DNA of 64,000 bases from Streptomyces harbinensis (GTDB lineage: Bacteria; Actinomycetota; Actinomycetes; Streptomycetales; Streptomycetaceae). The notes under the pieces were generated by a model. The model was not told the origin of the DNA. It made no database searches and saw nothing but the letters and a program-made list of their open reading frames with translations. Position numbers and translations under genes: made by a program. Position 1 is the stretch's first letter. Each line of letters opens with the position of its first letter. Positions 16,364 through 28,012 of this stretch are shown piece by piece. The stretch is taken from positions 141,822 through 205,821 of the forward strand of contig NZ_FPAB01000003.1 of NCBI RefSeq assembly GCF_900116145.1, read 5' to 3'.

Positions 16364-16935
16364 CGGCCCCGCACGTCATCGGCATCGACGCCGGGCCGCA
16401 CACCGCGACCCTGCGCGCCGCCGACCAGGTACTGCACCGGCTGGCGGACGTGCTCCCGCTGCCGGCCGGTGCGTTCGCCTGCACCCACCGGGTGCGTCCG
16501 CCGGGCGAGCGGCCGGGCCTCGCCCTGTCGCTCGCGGTGCCCGCCGCCGCAGCCGAGGCGATCCTTGACGGCCTCGGCACGGTGGCGGGCCCGGCGGGCC
16601 TGCGATTCGGTACGGAGGCGGGCGCGGGCGCCGCGCTGGCCGCCGCCGAGCACACCGGCCGCGACGGCGGCCGGGCGGTGTACTTCCCGGGCGGCGCGGA
16701 GCTGCCCGGCCGGCTGACGGTCGGTGAACTCCTCGCCGGCACGGCGATCGACGCCGCCGAGGTGCTGGGCGGCGCCCCGGCCGACCCGGACACGGTGCTC
16801 ATCACCCGCTCGCACGTCCGCCCCGAATGGGTGGCGGGCCGGCTGCTGCTGCGGCTGATGCCCGCGCTCGGCGGTACGTACGTGCCGTTCGAGACGCCGG
16901 ACCCGCATCCGTGCTGCGGCGCCGGCCACGACTGA
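16360..16935 (+). CDS. Uncharacterised protein coupled to the PHP gene
   Basis: This is a 191-residue soluble protein that I do not recognise. The GTG at 16360 overlaps the TGA of the PHP gene (GTGA), a strong sign of coupled translation. The sequence alternates strands and helices (VIGIDAGPHTATLRAADQ; GLALSLAVPAAAAEAI; GGRAVYFPGGAEL) and ends with a cysteine- and histidine-containing tail (PDPHPCCGAGHD) that could bind metal. There is no signal peptide or membrane segment. The tail and the His-rich neighbour raise the possibility of metal handling for the PHP enzyme; this is only inference. Confidence 0.7.
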   Translation: MTAPHVIGIDAGPHTATLRAADQVLHRLADVLPLPAGAFACTHRVRPPGERPGLALSLAVPAAAAEAILDGLGTVAGPAGLRFGTEAGAGAALAAAEHTGRDGGRAVYFPGGAELPGRLTVGELLAGTAIDAAEVLGGAPADPDTVLITRSHVRPEWVAGRLLLRLMPALGGTYVPFETPDPHPCCGAGHD

Positions 16936-16992
16936 GCCGCGGCGCCCCGCCCGGCCGGCTCCTGGGGTCGGGCGGGGCGCACCGCTCGCCGG

Positions 16993-17829
16993 TCAGGCGG
17001 CGCGGTGGCTGCGCGCCTGGCGGGCGCGCGCGACCGGGGCGGCCAGGGTGAACGCCGCGGTGTAGCCGTCGGCGAGGGAGCGGGTGCTGAGGCGTTCGGG
17101 GGCGAGCAGACCGTCGGCGGTGCCGCCGCCCGTGTAGACGATGTCGCGCTCCAGGGTGGTGGGGCCGTCCCCGATGTGCTCGGCGTACGGCTCCAGCGCG
17201 TACACCTCGGCCACCATCGTGTCGGGCAGGAACAGCTGCCCGGTGAAGTGGGTGGCCTCCGCCGCGAATCCGCCGCTCTCCGGCCGTGCCCCGAGGTGTA
17301 CCCGGACGTGCAGGTGCGGCGCGCGCCGGTCGTACCAGCCGGGCACGATCGTGCTGAAGGCCACCCGGCCGTCGGCGTCCGTCACCCGGTAGCCGCGCAG
17401 GAACGACTGCGGGTCGGCACCGGAGCGGTCCTCGCGCTCGGCACGCACCTCGCCGCCCGGGCTGGCCTCGGTGTAGCCGGAGTAGTAGCCCCAGGCGTCG
17501 CAGTGCCAGACCTCCACGGCGGCCCCGGTGAGCGCCGTGCCGTCGCCGCTGTCACGCACCGTGAGATCGAGGCCGAGCGGCACGCCCTGCTTGCCGTCCG
17601 TGATGTCCTGGCGGTTCTGTTCTGCGGTCAGGGAGTACGGTCCGGCGGCGCGGTGCGCGGTGAGTTCGTACCAGGCGGCGGCACCGTCCGCGGCGTCCGT
17701 CGCCGGGGGAGCGGCGGGGGCGGCGGGGGTGGCGGCCATCGCGGGGCAGTGGCCGGCCAGCGCCCATCCGGCCGCGCCGGCACCGCCGATGGCCAGCACC
17801 CGACGGCGGCTGAGTCTGTTATCCGTCAT
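16993..17829 (-). CDS. Tat-secreted intradiol ring-cleavage dioxygenase
   Basis: This 278-residue protein has a Tat signal (SRRRVLAIGGAGAAGWALAG, then an Ala/Pro-rich linker). Its single domain is related to the beta chain of protocatechuate 3,4-dioxygenase and to catechol dioxygenases. The ferric-iron ligands appear as Tyr in WGYYSGY, Tyr in VPGWYDRR and His in APHLHVRVH, the classic 2-Tyr/2-His set. VEVWHCDAWG and QLFLPD are family blocks. Secreted members act on lignin-derived or other catechols outside the cell. The ATG at 17829 is chosen as it starts the Tat n-region. It is a lone gene downstream of the Clp gene on the same strand. Confidence 0.9.
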   Translation of the reverse strand: MTDNRLSRRRVLAIGGAGAAGWALAGHCPAMAATPAAPAAPPATDAADGAAAWYELTAHRAAGPYSLTAEQNRQDITDGKQGVPLGLDLTVRDSGDGTALTGAAVEVWHCDAWGYYSGYTEASPGGEVRAEREDRSGADPQSFLRGYRVTDADGRVAFSTIVPGWYDRRAPHLHVRVHLGARPESGGFAAEATHFTGQLFLPDTMVAEVYALEPYAEHIGDGPTTLERDIVYTGGGTADGLLAPERLSTRSLADGYTAAFTLAAPVARARQARSHRAA

Positions 17830-17934
17830 GAGGATCAAGCTAGGTTCATCCCGGCGGGTTGAGCAGGCTGCCCGGCTGGCCGAACAGATGTCGCCACCGC
17901 AATGGCGCACCGGGCCGCCCGCTCCCCGTGGCGG

Positions 17935-20505
<2,571 letters not shown>

Positions 20506-20571
20506 GCTTTCCACTACAGCAAGACCCACCAACCCCCGCAATCCGGCACAAACCGGCCCGGGCTCCGGCGT

Positions 20572-21672
20572 TCAGCCCGCAGTGAAGGTGTGCACCGTGC
20601 TGCTGCGGTACGTCTCGCCGGGGCGCAGCACGGTGGAGGGGAACGCGGGCCGGTTCGGCGAGTCCGGGAAGTGCTGGGTCTCCAGGCACACCGCGTCGCC
20701 CTGCCGGTAGGCCCGGCCCGAGGAGCCGGTCAGCGAGCCGTCCAGGAAGTTCGCCGTGTACAGCTGGACGCCCGGTTCGGTGGTGGCCAGCTCCATGCCG
20801 CGGCCGGAGCCCGGGTCGGTGAGGGTGGCGGCGTACGCGGGGTCCGCCGTCACGCCCGCGTCCAGCACCAGGTTGTGGTCGTAGCCTTGCGCGTACCGCA
20901 GCTGCTCGTGGCCGGCCCGCAGCTCCCGGCCCAGCGGCTTGCCCGCCTGCGCGGTGAAGTCGAACGGGGTGCCGGTGACCGGCGCCAGGTCCCCGGTGGG
21001 GATGAGGGTGGGGCCGACCGGGGTGTAGCGGGCGGCGGCCAGCCGCAGCACATGGTCCTCGACGGTGCCGCTGCCCTCGCCGGCCAGGTTCCAGTAGATG
21101 TGGCTGGTGAGGTTGACGAGGGTGGGGGCGTCGGTTTCCGCCGTGTAGTCGATGCGGAAGGCCCCGCCGTCGGTGAGCGTGTAGTCCACCCGCACCGTGA
21201 GCGTGCCCGGGTAGCCCTCCTCGCCCGCCGGGGAGGTGCGGCGCAGGGTGAGCCCGGTGCCCTCGGGGCCGTCGAAGGGGGTGATGTCCCACAGCCGCCG
21301 GTCGAAGCCGGTGGTGCCGCCGTGCAGGCTGTGGCCGCCGCTGTTGACGGGCAGGGTGTACGCCTGCCCGTCCAGCGTGAACCGGCCGCCGTCGATGCGG
21401 TTGCCGTAGCGGCCGATGAGCGCGCCCAGGTACGGGGAGGCGCCCTCGGCCGCGTACGGCGCCAGGTGGTCGAAGCCGAGCGAGACGTTGGCGGCCCGCC
21501 CGTCCCGGTCCGGTACCTCCAGGGACTGGACGATGCCGCCCAGGGAGAGCACCGCGAGCCGCAGCCCGCCGCGCGCCAGCGTCCAGCGGTCGACGCCGGT
21601 GCCGTCCGGCAGGGTGCCGAACGGGGTGCGCGCGGGCGGGGCCGCGGCGATGCGGTGCTGCGTGGTACTCAT
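20572..21672 (-). CDS. galM: Aldose 1-epimerase (mutarotase)
   Basis: This 366-residue enzyme interconverts alpha and beta anomers of aldoses such as galactose and arabinose. The conserved YGNRI, LHGG, NLTSHIYWNLAG (catalytic His), GYDHNLVLD and LETQHFPDSPN (catalytic Glu) are all in order. It has no signal peptide. It is the last gene of the sugar operon, 16 bp after the permease gene. Mutarotation would present the anomer needed by a sugar 1-dehydrogenase. Confidence 0.96.
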   Translation of the reverse strand: MSTTQHRIAAAPPARTPFGTLPDGTGVDRWTLARGGLRLAVLSLGGIVQSLEVPDRDGRAANVSLGFDHLAPYAAEGASPYLGALIGRYGNRIDGGRFTLDGQAYTLPVNSGGHSLHGGTTGFDRRLWDITPFDGPEGTGLTLRRTSPAGEEGYPGTLTVRVDYTLTDGGAFRIDYTAETDAPTLVNLTSHIYWNLAGEGSGTVEDHVLRLAAARYTPVGPTLIPTGDLAPVTGTPFDFTAQAGKPLGRELRAGHEQLRYAQGYDHNLVLDAGVTADPAYAATLTDPGSGRGMELATTEPGVQLYTANFLDGSLTGSSGRAYRQGDAVCLETQHFPDSPNRPAFPSTVLRPGETYRSSTVHTFTAG

Positions 21673-21688
21673 GTCGCTTTCTGTTCCT

Positions 21689-22945
21689 TCATGTGCGGGC
21701 TCGACGCTTGTTCCACACATCGAAGCCCACCGCGGCCAGCAACACCAGCCCCTTGATGATCTGCTGCCAGTCGGGACCGATCCCGACCAGCTGCATGCCG
21801 TTGTTCAGCACACCCAGCACCAGGCCGCCGATCACCGCGCCCAGCACCGTGCCGACCCCGCCGCTCATCGACGCGCCGCCGATGAACGCCGCCGCGATCG
21901 CCTCCAGTTCGAAGAGCTGCCCGGCGCCCGGCGTACCGGCGTTCAGCCGGCCCGCGAACACACAGCCGGCCAGCGCCGCCAGCACACCCATGTTGATGAA
22001 CACGGCCATGGTGACCCGCTTGTCCTTCACCCCGGACAGCTGGGCCGCCGCCCGGTTGCCGCCCAGCGCGTACACATGCCGGCCGAGCACCGCGTTGCGC
22101 ATCACGTAGCCGAGCACGATCAGCAGCCCGGACAGGATCAGCAGCACCACCGGAACACCCCGGTAGCTGGCCAGGGTCAGAGTGAACGCGGCGGTGGCCG
22201 CCACGATCGCCAGGCACTTCAGCACGAACAGATTGCGCGGCAGCACCTCCAGCTCGTACTCCCGCTGCTGCTGCCGCTTGCGCCACTCCTGGAACAGCAC
22301 CACCGACACCACCAGCAGCCCCAGCAACAGCGTGAGGTTGTGGTAGTTGGTGTACGGGCCGACCTCCGGCAGGTACCCCTGGCTCATCTGCTGGAAGCCG
22401 CGCGGGAACGGGCCCCGGGACTGACCGTCCAGCAGCAACTGCGTCGCGCCCCGGAACAGCAGCATCCCGGCGAGCGTCACGATGAACGACGGGATGCCGA
22501 TGTACGCCACCCAGAAGCCCTGCCACGCCCCGGCCGCCGCGCCGATCAGCAGCGACAGGGTGAGCGCCACCGGCCAGGGCACCCCGTGATTGACGATCAG
22601 CACGGCTGATGCCGCCCCGGAGAACGCCGCCACCGAGCCGACCGACAGATCGATGTGACCGTTGATGATCACGATCATCATCCCGATCGCCAGGATCAGG
22701 ATGTAGCCGTTCTGAAGGATGATGTTGGTGACGTTCCCCGGCATCAGCAGATCGCCGCCGGTCCAGATCTGGAACACGATCACCAGCAGCCCGAGCGCGA
22801 TCAGCATGCCGTACTGCCGCATGTTGGTGCGCATCGAGCGCAGCAGCTCGGAGGCCAGCCGCGCCGGCCCCCCGGACGGGCCGCTGCCGCTGCCGCCGCC
22901 CGGCGCGGACGCCGCCTTGTCCAGCGTGGTTCCGGTCCCGCTCAT
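21689..22945 (-). CDS. gguB: Sugar ABC transporter permease (GguB/MmsB type)
   Basis: This is a 418-residue permease of the ribose/xylose/multiple-sugar CUT2 class. About ten membrane segments follow a soluble Gly/Ser/Pro leader. The conserved [35 protein letters not shown] and [21 protein letters not shown] blocks are present. Its ATG overlaps the TGA of the ATPase gene by 4 bp. A 60-residue hydrophilic and hydrophobic insert ([19 protein letters not shown]) is typical of the GguB branch. Confidence 0.95.
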   Translation of the reverse strand: MSGTGTTLDKAASAPGGGSGSGPSGGPARLASELLRSMRTNMRQYGMLIALGLLVIVFQIWTGGDLLMPGNVTNIILQNGYILILAIGMMIVIINGHIDLSVGSVAAFSGAASAVLIVNHGVPWPVALTLSLLIGAAAGAWQGFWVAYIGIPSFIVTLAGMLLFRGATQLLLDGQSRGPFPRGFQQMSQGYLPEVGPYTNYHNLTLLLGLLVVSVVLFQEWRKRQQQREYELEVLPRNLFVLKCLAIVAATAAFTLTLASYRGVPVVLLILSGLLIVLGYVMRNAVLGRHVYALGGNRAAAQLSGVKDKRVTMAVFINMGVLAALAGCVFAGRLNAGTPGAGQLFELEAIAAAFIGGASMSGGVGTVLGAVIGGLVLGVLNNGMQLVGIGPDWQQIIKGLVLLAAVGFDVWNKRRART

Positions 22946-24579
22946 CGTGCCGCCTCCCCGGCCTCGCCGCCGCCGACAGCGCTGTCATAGCCGTCACCGG
23001 TACGGGTCATCAGCCGCATCAGGGCCTCCTGGGAGGCCTGCTCGCGCTCCAGTACGCCGGTCAGCCGGCCGGCCGCCATGGTGGCGATCCGGTCGCACAG
23101 GCCGAGCAGCTCGGACAGTTCGGACGAGATCAGCACCACGGCCCGCCCCTCGGCGGCCAGTTGGCTGATCACCGTGTAGATCTCCGCCTTGGCACCCACG
23201 TCGATGCCGCGCGTCGGCTCGTCCAGGATCAGCACCTTGGGCCCGGTGTTGATCCACTGGCTCAGCACGACCTTCTGCTGATTGCCGCCGCTCAGCCGCC
23301 CCACCTGCTCGAAGACGGTGGGGGTCTTGATGTTCATCGAGGCGCGGAACCGCTCGGCCACCCGCGTCTCGGCGTGCTCGTCGACGACACCGCGCCGCGC
23401 CATCCCCGGCAGCCCCGCCAGCGAGATGTTGCGGCTGATGGTGTCGATCAGGTTCAGCCCGTACGTCTTGCGGTCCTCGGTGACGTACGCCAGACCGTGG
23501 GCCACCGCCTCCGGCACCGTACGGGTGGACACCTCCCGTCCGTCCACGGCCACCGTGCCCCGCTCGTACCGGCCCCAGGACCGGCCGAACAGGCTCATCG
23601 CCAGCTCGGTGCGCCCGGCCCCCATCAGCCCCGCGATGCCCAGGATCTCGCCGTGCCGCACCTCGAAGGAGACCGAGTCGACCGACTTGCGCCGCTCGTC
23701 GGCGGGGTGGGCCACCGTCCAGTCGCGCACCGCGAGCGCCACCTCACCGGCCCGCTCGCCGGTGTACGGCACCCGGTCCGGGTAGTAGGCGTCCAGCTCG
23801 CGGCCCACCATGCCCCGGATGATCCGGTCCTCGGTGAGCCCGCCGTCCACCGGCAGTGTCTCGATGGTGCGTCCGTCGCGCAGGATCGTGACGGAATCCG
23901 CGACCGACAGCACCTCCTTCAGCTTGTGCGAGATGAGGATCGCCGAGATGCCCTGGTCGCGCAGCTCCCGGATCAGGTCCAGCAGCTTGCGGCTGTCCTC
24001 GTCGTTGAGAGCCGCCGTCGGCTCGTCCAGGATGAGCAGCCTGACCTCCTTGGCCAGCGCCTTGGCGATCTCCACCAGTTGCTGCTTGCCCACGCCCAGC
24101 GCCGAGATCTTCGTCTGCGGGCGCTCGCCGGTCAGCCCGACCCGGCGCAGCAGCCGCTCGGTCTCGCGCAGCGTGGTGGACCAGGAGATGAAACCTCCCC
24201 TGCCCGAGGTGCGTTCATTGCCGAGGAAGATGTTCTCGGCGATGGACAGCTGCGGGATCAGCGCCAGTTCCTGGTGGATGATGACGATGCCGCGCCGCTC
24301 GCTGGCGCGGATGTCGCGGAAGGCGCAGGTCTCGCCGTCGAACTCGATGTCCCCCTCGTAGCTGCCGTGCGGGTGCACCCCGCTGAGCACCTTCATCAGG
24401 GTGGACTTGCCGGCTCCGTTCTCCCCGCAGATCGCGTGGATCTCGCCCGGCCGCACCGACATGCTGACCCCGTCCAGGGCGCGTACCCCGGGGAAGGTCT
24501 TGGTGATGTCGCGCATCCGCAGGATGTACCCGGGTGTGTCGTCCCCCGGTTCGGATGCCGTTCGCTGTGCACGTGCCAT
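22942..24579 (-). CDS. gguA: Sugar ABC transporter, double ATPase (GguA type)
   Basis: This 545-residue CUT2 ATPase carries two ABC domains. The first has Walker [10 protein letters not shown], signature [15 protein letters not shown] and [11 protein letters not shown]. The second has the usual degenerate Walker A ([16 protein letters not shown]) and [14 protein letters not shown] with [14 protein letters not shown]. It energises import through the GguB permease and the lipoprotein encoded just upstream. The gene follows the binding-protein gene by 52 bp. Confidence 0.96.
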   Translation of the reverse strand: MARAQRTASEPGDDTPGYILRMRDITKTFPGVRALDGVSMSVRPGEIHAICGENGAGKSTLMKVLSGVHPHGSYEGDIEFDGETCAFRDIRASERRGIVIIHQELALIPQLSIAENIFLGNERTSGRGGFISWSTTLRETERLLRRVGLTGERPQTKISALGVGKQQLVEIAKALAKEVRLLILDEPTAALNDEDSRKLLDLIRELRDQGISAILISHKLKEVLSVADSVTILRDGRTIETLPVDGGLTEDRIIRGMVGRELDAYYPDRVPYTGERAGEVALAVRDWTVAHPADERRKSVDSVSFEVRHGEILGIAGLMGAGRTELAMSLFGRSWGRYERGTVAVDGREVSTRTVPEAVAHGLAYVTEDRKTYGLNLIDTISRNISLAGLPGMARRGVVDEHAETRVAERFRASMNIKTPTVFEQVGRLSGGNQQKVVLSQWINTGPKVLILDEPTRGIDVGAKAEIYTVISQLAAEGRAVVLISSELSELLGLCDRIATMAAGRLTGVLEREQASQEALMRLMTRTGDGYDSAVGGGEAGEAAR

Positions 24580-24631
24580 GGGTGTGTGCTCCCGTGCTCC
24601 GTGTGTGGTCTTCCCTCCGTCCGGTGGCCGC

Positions 24632-25756
24632 TCAGCCCAGGTCCGACTCGGCGTAGTAGCCCTCGTCGACGAGGATCTGATAGTTCTCGCCGTCCACGCT
24701 CACCGGGTCGAGCAGATAGGCGGGGACGACCTTGACACCGTTGTCATAGCTCTCGGTGTCGTTGACCTCGGCCTCGCCGCCGCTCAGCAGGGCGTCGCTC
24801 ATCGCGACCGCCTGCCGGGCGAGTTCGCGGGTGTCCTTGTAGACCGTCATGGTCTGCTCGCCCGCGATGATCGACTTGATCGAGGCCAGCTCCGCGTCCT
24901 GCCCGGTGATCACCGGGTACGGCTGACTGCCGGAGCCGTAGCCCACGCTCTTGAGCGAGGACAGCACGCCGATGGAGATGCCGTCATAGGGGGAGAGCAC
25001 CGCGTCCACCCGGTGGCCCGAGTAGTGCGCGGTCAGCAGGTCGTCCATCCGGCTCTGCGCCAGGCCGCCGTCCCAGCGCTGGGTGGTGATCTGGTTGAGG
25101 CTGGTCTGCCCGCTGCGCACGACCAGCTGGCCGCCGTCCAGGTAGGGCTGGAGGACGTCGAGGGCGCCCTGGAAGAAGTAGCGGGTGTTGTTGTCGTCGG
25201 AGGAGCCGGCGAACAGCTCGATGTTGAACGGGCCTTCCTCGCCGTCGGCCAGGCCCAGCGCGTTCACGATGTACTCGCCCTGGAGCCGGCCGACCCGCTC
25301 GTTGTCGAACGAGGCGTAGTACTCGACGTGTTCGCTGCCCATGAGCAGCCGGTCGTAGGAGATGACGGGGATACCGGCGTCGGCGGCCTGCTGGAGCACG
25401 TTCGTCATCGCGGTGCCGTCGATGGCGGCGATCACCAGCAGGTCGACCCGCTGGGAGATCATGTTCTCGATCTGGGAGATCTGGTTCTCGGCCCGGTTCT
25501 CGCCGTACTGGAGAACCGTGTCGTAGCCGGCTTCCTCGAACTGCCGGACCATGTTGTCGCCGTCCGCGACCCAGCGTTCGGACGACTTGGTGGGCATGGC
25601 GATCCCGATGGTGCCGCCTTCGGCCTCGGGGTCCCGGTCGCCACCGCCCCCGCCTCCCCGGTTGGCGTCCTGGCCGCAGGCGGCCAGGAGCAGGGTGAGG
25701 GCGAGGGCGGCGCCGGTGGCGGCGGTGGTGCGGCTGGCGGCTCGTGCACGAGACAT
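24632..25756 (-). CDS. chvE: Sugar-binding lipoprotein (ChvE type)
   Basis: This 374-residue periplasmic-binding-protein-like receptor is anchored by a lipobox (TLLLAACG, Cys27). The body matches the ChvE/XylF branch: [16 protein letters not shown] at the first strand, [41 protein letters not shown], and [26 protein letters not shown] (in two parts). ChvE-type receptors bind L-arabinose, D-galactose, D-fucose, D-xylose and D-glucose, which matches the arabinofuranosidase and mutarotase in the same proposed regulon. A lone TGTTCGGT half-site lies at 25870-25877 upstream. Confidence 0.95.
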   Translation of the reverse strand: MSRARAASRTTAATGAALALTLLLAACGQDANRGGGGGGDRDPEAEGGTIGIAMPTKSSERWVADGDNMVRQFEEAGYDTVLQYGENRAENQISQIENMISQRVDLLVIAAIDGTAMTNVLQQAADAGIPVISYDRLLMGSEHVEYYASFDNERVGRLQGEYIVNALGLADGEEGPFNIELFAGSSDDNNTRYFFQGALDVLQPYLDGGQLVVRSGQTSLNQITTQRWDGGLAQSRMDDLLTAHYSGHRVDAVLSPYDGISIGVLSSLKSVGYGSGSQPYPVITGQDAELASIKSIIAGEQTMTVYKDTRELARQAVAMSDALLSGGEAEVNDTESYDNGVKVVPAYLLDPVSVDGENYQILVDEGYYAESDLG

Positions 25757-25897
25757 GACGGGGTCACGTCCTTCCGACTCGGTGGTGCTCGGTTCCTTGT
25801 GCCGTGCGGTAGTGCGTCGTGCGAGTCGTGCAGGTGGCGCTGTTCCTGGCGGTGGTCGATGAGGGAAGTTGTTCGGTTGTGAGGGGCTGATTCTCCG

Positions 25898-26884
25898 TCA
25901 GCCGGCCGGCATGGGGAAGCGGTTGAGCGCACCCGGCAGCCGGGCGCCCAGCGGCGACATGGTGTCCTTGCCGGTGTCCCCGGAATCGGCGCCCAGCCGC
26001 GCCAGCAGATCGAGGGCGAGCCGGCCGCGCCGTACCCGCTCCCGCGCGGTCTCCAGGGTCAGATCGCGCAGATGCCCGCCGTACGGGTAGATGCCGGGCG
26101 CCTTGCTCAGCCCGAACTTCAGATAGATCGGCGCGCCCCGCCGGATCAGCTCGGCGATCTCGTGCATCCGCACATAACCGCCCAGATCGTCGGGCGCCTC
26201 CAGATAGAAGTCGAGCGGGACACGGCTCACCCGGCGGATCTCGGTGAGGTGATCCAGCGTCAGATCGGAGGGGATGTTGACGGAGTCCCCGCCCAGACCC
26301 TCGTGAACGGCGACGGCCGCCGGGTTCACCGGGCCGATCAGCGCGGACACCTTGAACGTGGTGTCGGCCGGCAGATCGCCGCGCTCGCGCAACCGGTGCA
26401 GCACCCACAGCACGCCCTCGTCGGCCACCAGCAGGCAGCGCACGCCGAGCGAGACGGCGCGCAGCGCGTCCTCCACACAGCCGGCCACGGCCGACTGGCC
26501 GCGCGCCCGCAGCCCGCCGCCACCCGAGGCGGTACGGGTCCCGGCCCCGATGTCCCAGGTGCCGCGCGGCCCGGTGAACAGGCACAGCTCCACCCCGGCC
26601 TGCGCCGTGGCGTCCACCATCTCGGTGATCTCGGCGTCGGTGAGCATCCACACGCCGCTGCCCTGGCTGATGCGGTGGACGGGCACGTCCAGCCGGGCGG
26701 CCTCCTTCAGCACCGTGTGCAGCGCCTCGGGGCCCTCCACCGAGGGCACCTCGGTGCGCCAGCGGCCACCGTCGGGGAAGGAGTGCGGGGAGGAGTCGGC
26801 GGGATCACCGTCCGGTATGGCGTGGCCGAGCGAGACCAGGGCGGCCTCGCCCGGACGGCGGGGAATGGCGGCGGAATCGGACAC
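25898..26884 (-). CDS. U32-peptidase-like TIM-barrel protein of sugar operon
   Basis: This 328-residue protein resembles the U32 peptidase/collagenase-like family in overall pattern: TAQAGVELCLFTGPRG, LGVRCLLVADEGVLWVLHRL, ALIGPVNPAAVAVHEGLGGDS, NIPSDLTLDHLTEIRRVSRVPLDFYLEAP and IYLKFGLSKAPGIYPYGGHL (each in parts). It has no protease motif I can point to. It probably forms a TIM barrel. The GTG at 26884 follows CAGGAG. The operator-like site at 26902-26919 lies directly upstream. Its fixed place ahead of the ABC importer suggests a metabolic step or regulatory role in sugar-acid use rather than proteolysis; this is inference. Confidence 0.75.
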   Translation of the reverse strand: MSDSAAIPRRPGEAALVSLGHAIPDGDPADSSPHSFPDGGRWRTEVPSVEGPEALHTVLKEAARLDVPVHRISQGSGVWMLTDAEITEMVDATAQAGVELCLFTGPRGTWDIGAGTRTASGGGGLRARGQSAVAGCVEDALRAVSLGVRCLLVADEGVLWVLHRLRERGDLPADTTFKVSALIGPVNPAAVAVHEGLGGDSVNIPSDLTLDHLTEIRRVSRVPLDFYLEAPDDLGGYVRMHEIAELIRRGAPIYLKFGLSKAPGIYPYGGHLRDLTLETARERVRRGRLALDLLARLGADSGDTGKDTMSPLGARLPGALNRFPMPAG

Positions 26885-26901
26885 GATGCTCCTGGAGGAT
26901 G

Positions 26902-26919
26902 TGTTCGCTATGTCGTACA
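26902..26919. promoter_or_regulatory. Operator-like site upstream of the U32-like gene
   Basis: TGTTCGCTATGTCGTACA matches the abfA site on the opposite strand (11047-11064) at 17 of 18 positions. It lies 17 bp before the GTG of the U32-like gene, at the start of the transporter part of the operon. Confidence 0.75.
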
Positions 26920-26989
26920 GAGTTCGGGTGGCGGGGCGGACGGTCGCACGGACCTCCCGCCTCGCGGGGCCGGACCGGCCGGACAGGTC

Positions 26990-28012
26990 CTAGGGCGTCA
27001 GCAGCACCTTGCCCACCTCCGGGTCCCCGCTACCGACGAGCGCGACGGCTTCGCCGAAGGACTCCAGTGCGAAACGGTGGGTCACCAGCTCCGCCGGACG
27101 CAGCAGCCCGGTGGTCAGGGCGCGCACCGCCGCACTCCAGGCCGCGGGCGTCGCCCCGAACACCGAGGAGACGGTCAGCTGCGCCACCGACAGATGCACC
27201 GGATCGATGCCCACCGCCCCGGCCTCCGGCATGCCGGTGAGCACCACCCGCCCGCCGCGCCGCGCCAGCAGCGTGGCGTCCCGGGCGGTGGACGGCGCCC
27301 CGGCGGTCTCCACCACCAGGTCGTAGCGGCCGTGCAGCTGTGCCGCCGCGTCCGGGGCGGCCGTGCGGGTGGCGCCGAACCCGGTGGCCCGGGCCAGCGG
27401 GCGCGGTCGCGGGTCGACGGCCAGCAGTTCGGCGGGGGAGGAGGCGGCCAGCAGCTGGACGGCGAGCAGGCCGAGCGTGCCGGCGCCCAGCACGGCCACC
27501 CGCTCTCCCGGGCGGGGGGCGGCGACCAGTACGGCGGCGGCCACCACGGCGGCCGGCTCCAGCAGCGCGGCGGCGGTCAGATCGGCGTCGTCCGGCAGCG
27601 GGTGCAGCAGCCGGGCGGGCACCACCACATGGTCGGCGAAGGCGCCGGGCTGCGTGAACCCGGTCTCCTCGTACCCGGCGGTGCACAGGCTGGTCTGCCC
27701 GGTGCGGCACCGCTCGCACACCCCGCAGGCCCGGAAGCCCTCGGCCACCGTCTTGCGGCCGGCCAGGCCCGGGTCGACGCCCTCGCCGACCGCCTCGATC
27801 GTGCCGGACCACTCGTGGCCGGGCACGATCGGATAGCGCACATAGCCGGGCGCCCGGGTGCCGTCGTACACCTCGCGGTCGCTGGCGCAGATCCCGGCGG
27901 CGTGCACCGCCACCCGTACCTCGCCCGGTCCCGGCTCCGGCACCGGGCCGGTCACCAGCCGGTGCCGCCCCGGTTCCTCGACGAGGACGCCGCGTGTCGT
28001 GCCGCGCGTCAC
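26990..28012 (-). CDS. Zinc-dependent sugar/alcohol dehydrogenase
   Basis: This is a 340-residue zinc medium-chain dehydrogenase of the sorbitol/threonine/galactonate dehydrogenase group. Catalytic zinc ligands are in ICASDRE (Cys) and GHEW (His, Glu). The structural zinc lobe is CGVCERCRTGQTSLC. The Rossmann loop is VAVLGAGTLGLLAVQ. The GTG at 28012 overlaps the stop of the dehydratase gene (GTGA). In this context it could oxidise the sugar at C1 or act on a downstream keto-deoxy acid. The exact substrate cannot be read from the sequence. Confidence 0.9.
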   Translation of the reverse strand: MTRGTTRGVLVEEPGRHRLVTGPVPEPGPGEVRVAVHAAGICASDREVYDGTRAPGYVRYPIVPGHEWSGTIEAVGEGVDPGLAGRKTVAEGFRACGVCERCRTGQTSLCTAGYEETGFTQPGAFADHVVVPARLLHPLPDDADLTAAALLEPAAVVAAAVLVAAPRPGERVAVLGAGTLGLLAVQLLAASSPAELLAVDPRPRPLARATGFGATRTAAPDAAAQLHGRYDLVVETAGAPSTARDATLLARRGGRVVLTGMPEAGAVGIDPVHLSVAQLTVSSVFGATPAAWSAAVRALTTGLLRPAELVTHRFALESFGEAVALVGSGDPEVGKVLLTP

